Positions 62,736 to 64,000 of a stretch of DNA of 64,000 bases are shown here, piece by piece; within the stretch, counting starts at the first letter, position 1, and every line of letters starts with the position of its first letter. The notes below the pieces were generated by a model. It did no database searches. It was not told the origin of the DNA and saw only the letters and a program-made list of their open reading frames with translations. A program made the translations under genes and the position numbers. Source of the stretch: CAYQSU01 sp964420325 (GTDB lineage Bacteria > Pseudomonadota > Alphaproteobacteria > Rhodospirillales > Defluviicoccaceae); NCBI GenBank assembly GCA_964420325.1, contig CAYQSU010000003.1, positions 1 to 64,000 on the forward strand, given 5' to 3'.

Positions 62736-62763
62736 CGTTTCTTCCCCGTCCCTTTGGTCGTCC

Positions 62764-63246
62764 TCAGTCCTCGCTCCGCTCGGCGAGCGGCGTTGCCGTG
62801 TCGCGCTCGAGCACGACCCGGCCCGCATGGCGAAACCCCTCCGCGTCGAAGAAAGCAAGGAGGACGTGGTCGGTCCACCGGGCCTGCGTCTGCATCTCGC
62901 GCACGCCCTTTCTCGCCATGATGTCGTCGATGCCGTCCATCAGCGCCCGGCCGAGGCTGCGGTGCTGCCGGTCGGGGTCGATGCCGATGGCGTCCAGCGC
63001 GGCGACGCGATCCTCGCGGCCGAACTCGCCGCCCAGCAGCCGGCAGAACGCGAAGCCGGCGAGCACATCGTCCTCGCAAACGCCGAGATAGATGAATCCC
63101 TTCGGGTCGTTCAACGCAGCGGTCAGCCGCTTCTCGTAGAATCCGCGCCGCTGTGCGCCCGTGAGCCGGTGGTCGATGGCGATCACCGCTTCCAGATCGC
63201 CGGGTGTCAGCGGCCTCAGACCGATCCTGGCACCGCCCGCGCTCAT
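62764..63246 (-). CDS. GNAT family N-acetyltransferase (second of a tandem pair)
   Basis: This 160-residue acetyltransferase shows IGLRPLTPGDLEAVIAIDHR, then DAIGIDPDRQHRSLGRALMD and ARWTDHVLLAFFDAEGF. The glycine-rich acetyl-CoA loop reads RQHRSLGRAL rather than R-G-x-G-x-G, which is less canonical than its neighbour. The start is ATG 63246. The two genes look like an old duplication. It is divergent from the SDR gene, with an operator-like element between. Confidence 0.82.
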   Translation of the reverse strand: MSAGGARIGLRPLTPGDLEAVIAIDHRLTGAQRRGFYEKRLTAALNDPKGFIYLGVCEDDVLAGFAFCRLLGGEFGREDRVAALDAIGIDPDRQHRSLGRALMDGIDDIMARKGVREMQTQARWTDHVLLAFFDAEGFRHAGRVVLERDTATPLAERSED

Positions 63247-63369
63247 CGTCCTGCCGTCCCTGGCATCGGCTCCGTCCTCCCTTGGCGACCGGCACGGGAT
63301 ATCGCTGCGGTCGCCCGCGTCATTCCGGCGCATTGACGGCACCGGCAAGAACAGCTAAACTCTCAATTC

Positions 63370-63383
63370 GGTACGATAATGCG
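63370..63383. promoter_or_regulatory. Operator-like element between the GNAT pair and the SDR gene
   Basis: On the plus strand GGTACGATAATGCG; its reverse complement has core GCA-TTATCG-TAC, identical to the element upstream of the phenylacetyl-CoA operon at 39104. A TTGACG (63333-63338), 17 bp, TAAACT (63356-63361) promoter candidate lies just upstream, so the site would sit near the transcription start. Confidence 0.65.
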
Positions 63384-63410
63384 TATTTAACCCCCCTTCA
63401 AGAGGTTTTC

Positions 63411-64000
63411 GTGACCGCACCCTTCGATCTCTCGGAAAGGCTCGCGATCGTCACCGGCGGCCGCCAGGGCATCGGCCGCGCCATTGCCGATGCGCTCGCC
63501 GTCGCCGGTGCCGAGGTCCACGTCTTCGACGTCCGTGACCCCACCGCGGCTGCCTGCCCGCATCCCGTGCACGTCGTCGACGTCGCCGATGCCGCTGGCG
63601 TGGCGCGCAGCGTCGCCGCGCTTCCGCGGACCCCGACGCTTCTCGTCAACAACGCCGGCATCACCCGCGACCGCTCCATCGCCAAAATGAGCGACGCCGA
63701 ATGGGCCGAGGTCATTGCCGTCAACCTGACCGGCGCCTTCAACATGATCCGTGCCGTCGCCCCGGCGATGGCCGCGGCAGGCGGTGGCCGCATCGTCAAC
63801 ATCACCTCGATCAACGGGCTGCGCGGCAAGTTCGGCCAGGCCAACTACGCCGCCTCCAAGGCCGGCCTGATCGGCCTGACCAAGACCGCCGCCCGGGAGT
63901 TCGGCCCCAAGGGCGTCACCGTCAACGCTGTTGCCCCCGGCATGGTGCTGACGGACATGGCGCTCGCGCTGCCCGAGGCGTTCCGCACCCGCGCCGTGGA
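63411..64000 (+). CDS. Short-chain dehydrogenase/reductase (FabG-like), 3' end outside window
   Basis: The partial gene starts with GTG 63411 and encodes an NAD(P)-dependent SDR: LAIVTGGRQGIGRAIADAL, LVNNAGITRDRSIAKM, the catalytic serine in IVNITSINGLRGKFGQ, YAASKAGL with the Tyr-Lys pair, and VNAVAPGMVLTDM. At least 196 residues are present. It shares an operator-like element with the other catabolic operons, so a 3-hydroxyacyl-CoA or 2-hydroxycyclohexanecarboxyl-CoA dehydrogenase (BadH-like) role is plausible, as well as acetoacetyl-CoA reductase. Confidence 0.87.
   Translation, partial: MTAPFDLSERLAIVTGGRQGIGRAIADALAVAGAEVHVFDVRDPTAAACPHPVHVVDVADAAGVARSVAALPRTPTLLVNNAGITRDRSIAKMSDAEWAEVIAVNLTGAFNMIRAVAPAMAAAGGGRIVNITSINGLRGKFGQANYAASKAGLIGLTKTAAREFGPKGVTVNAVAPGMVLTDMALALPEAFRTRAV

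Overview
The window is a high-G+C chromosomal segment (about 70 % G+C by eye) from an alphaproteobacterium, most likely a facultatively anaerobic member of the Rhodospirillales. Three things support this: the trpGDC-moaC-moeA-lexA-comEC gene order, an exact alphaproteobacterial SOS box (GAAC-N7-GAAC) upstream of lexA, and the pairing of aerobic box genes with anaerobic bcr genes. No rRNA, tRNA, CRISPR array, transposase or integrase was seen.

Positions 1-12.4 kb are housekeeping. They hold the 3' end of trpE, a glyoxalase I and a divergent polysaccharide deacetylase on the minus strand, then trpG-trpD-trpC-moaC-moeA in near-continuous overlap, and lexA with its own SOS box. Convergent to these are comEC and a large acyl-ligase/ACP/acyltransferase fusion. 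A secreted dienelactone-hydrolase-like protein and a haloacid-dehalogenase-like protein lead into the catabolic part.

Positions 13.5-64 kb form one large island for aromatic acid degradation that converges on benzoyl-CoA. (1) The box operon on the minus strand carries boxC, boxB, an adrenodoxin-type ferredoxin-NADP reductase, an 8-Cys iron-sulfur protein and a HAD protein, with the regulator gene boxR just upstream; no BoxA is present. (2) Divergent from boxR lie a flavodoxin, benzoate-CoA ligase, an alpha/beta hydrolase and a metallo-beta-lactamase-fold hydrolase. (3) A first branched-chain-type ABC transporter (livKHMGF) is divergent from a thioesterase, 3-hydroxyacyl-CoA dehydrogenase, thiolase and glutaryl-CoA dehydrogenase operon (lower beta-oxidation). 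(4) A second livKHMGF set is divergent from a phenylacetyl-CoA oxidation operon: thioesterase, molybdopterin PadB, fused PadC-PadD, IorA, and an IorB whose 3' end looks frameshifted. (5) A P-type ATPase, a rubrerythrin-like protein and korBA lie on the minus strand, divergent from had-oah-dch-bcrCBAD-ferredoxin, the class I benzoyl-CoA reductase pathway. (6) Two GNAT acetyltransferases and the start of an SDR dehydrogenase close the window.

The genes fit together as follows. Benzoate is taken up by ABC transport and activated to benzoyl-CoA. Phenylacetyl-CoA would be oxidised to phenylglyoxylate and then, possibly by IorAB, to benzoyl-CoA. With oxygen, benzoyl-CoA goes through BoxBC; without it, through BcrCBAD, Dch, Had and Oah to beta-oxidation and glutaryl-CoA. 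KorAB, and possibly IorAB, would supply reduced ferredoxin to the reductase.

The most interesting signal outside the genes is a recurring operator-like element, GYA-(TTATNG-like 6 bp)-TRC, at nine places in the divergent promoters of every catabolic operon, several overlapping a plausible -10 box. It would place aerobic, anaerobic, phenylacetate and transport genes under one regulator, with BoxR the obvious candidate.
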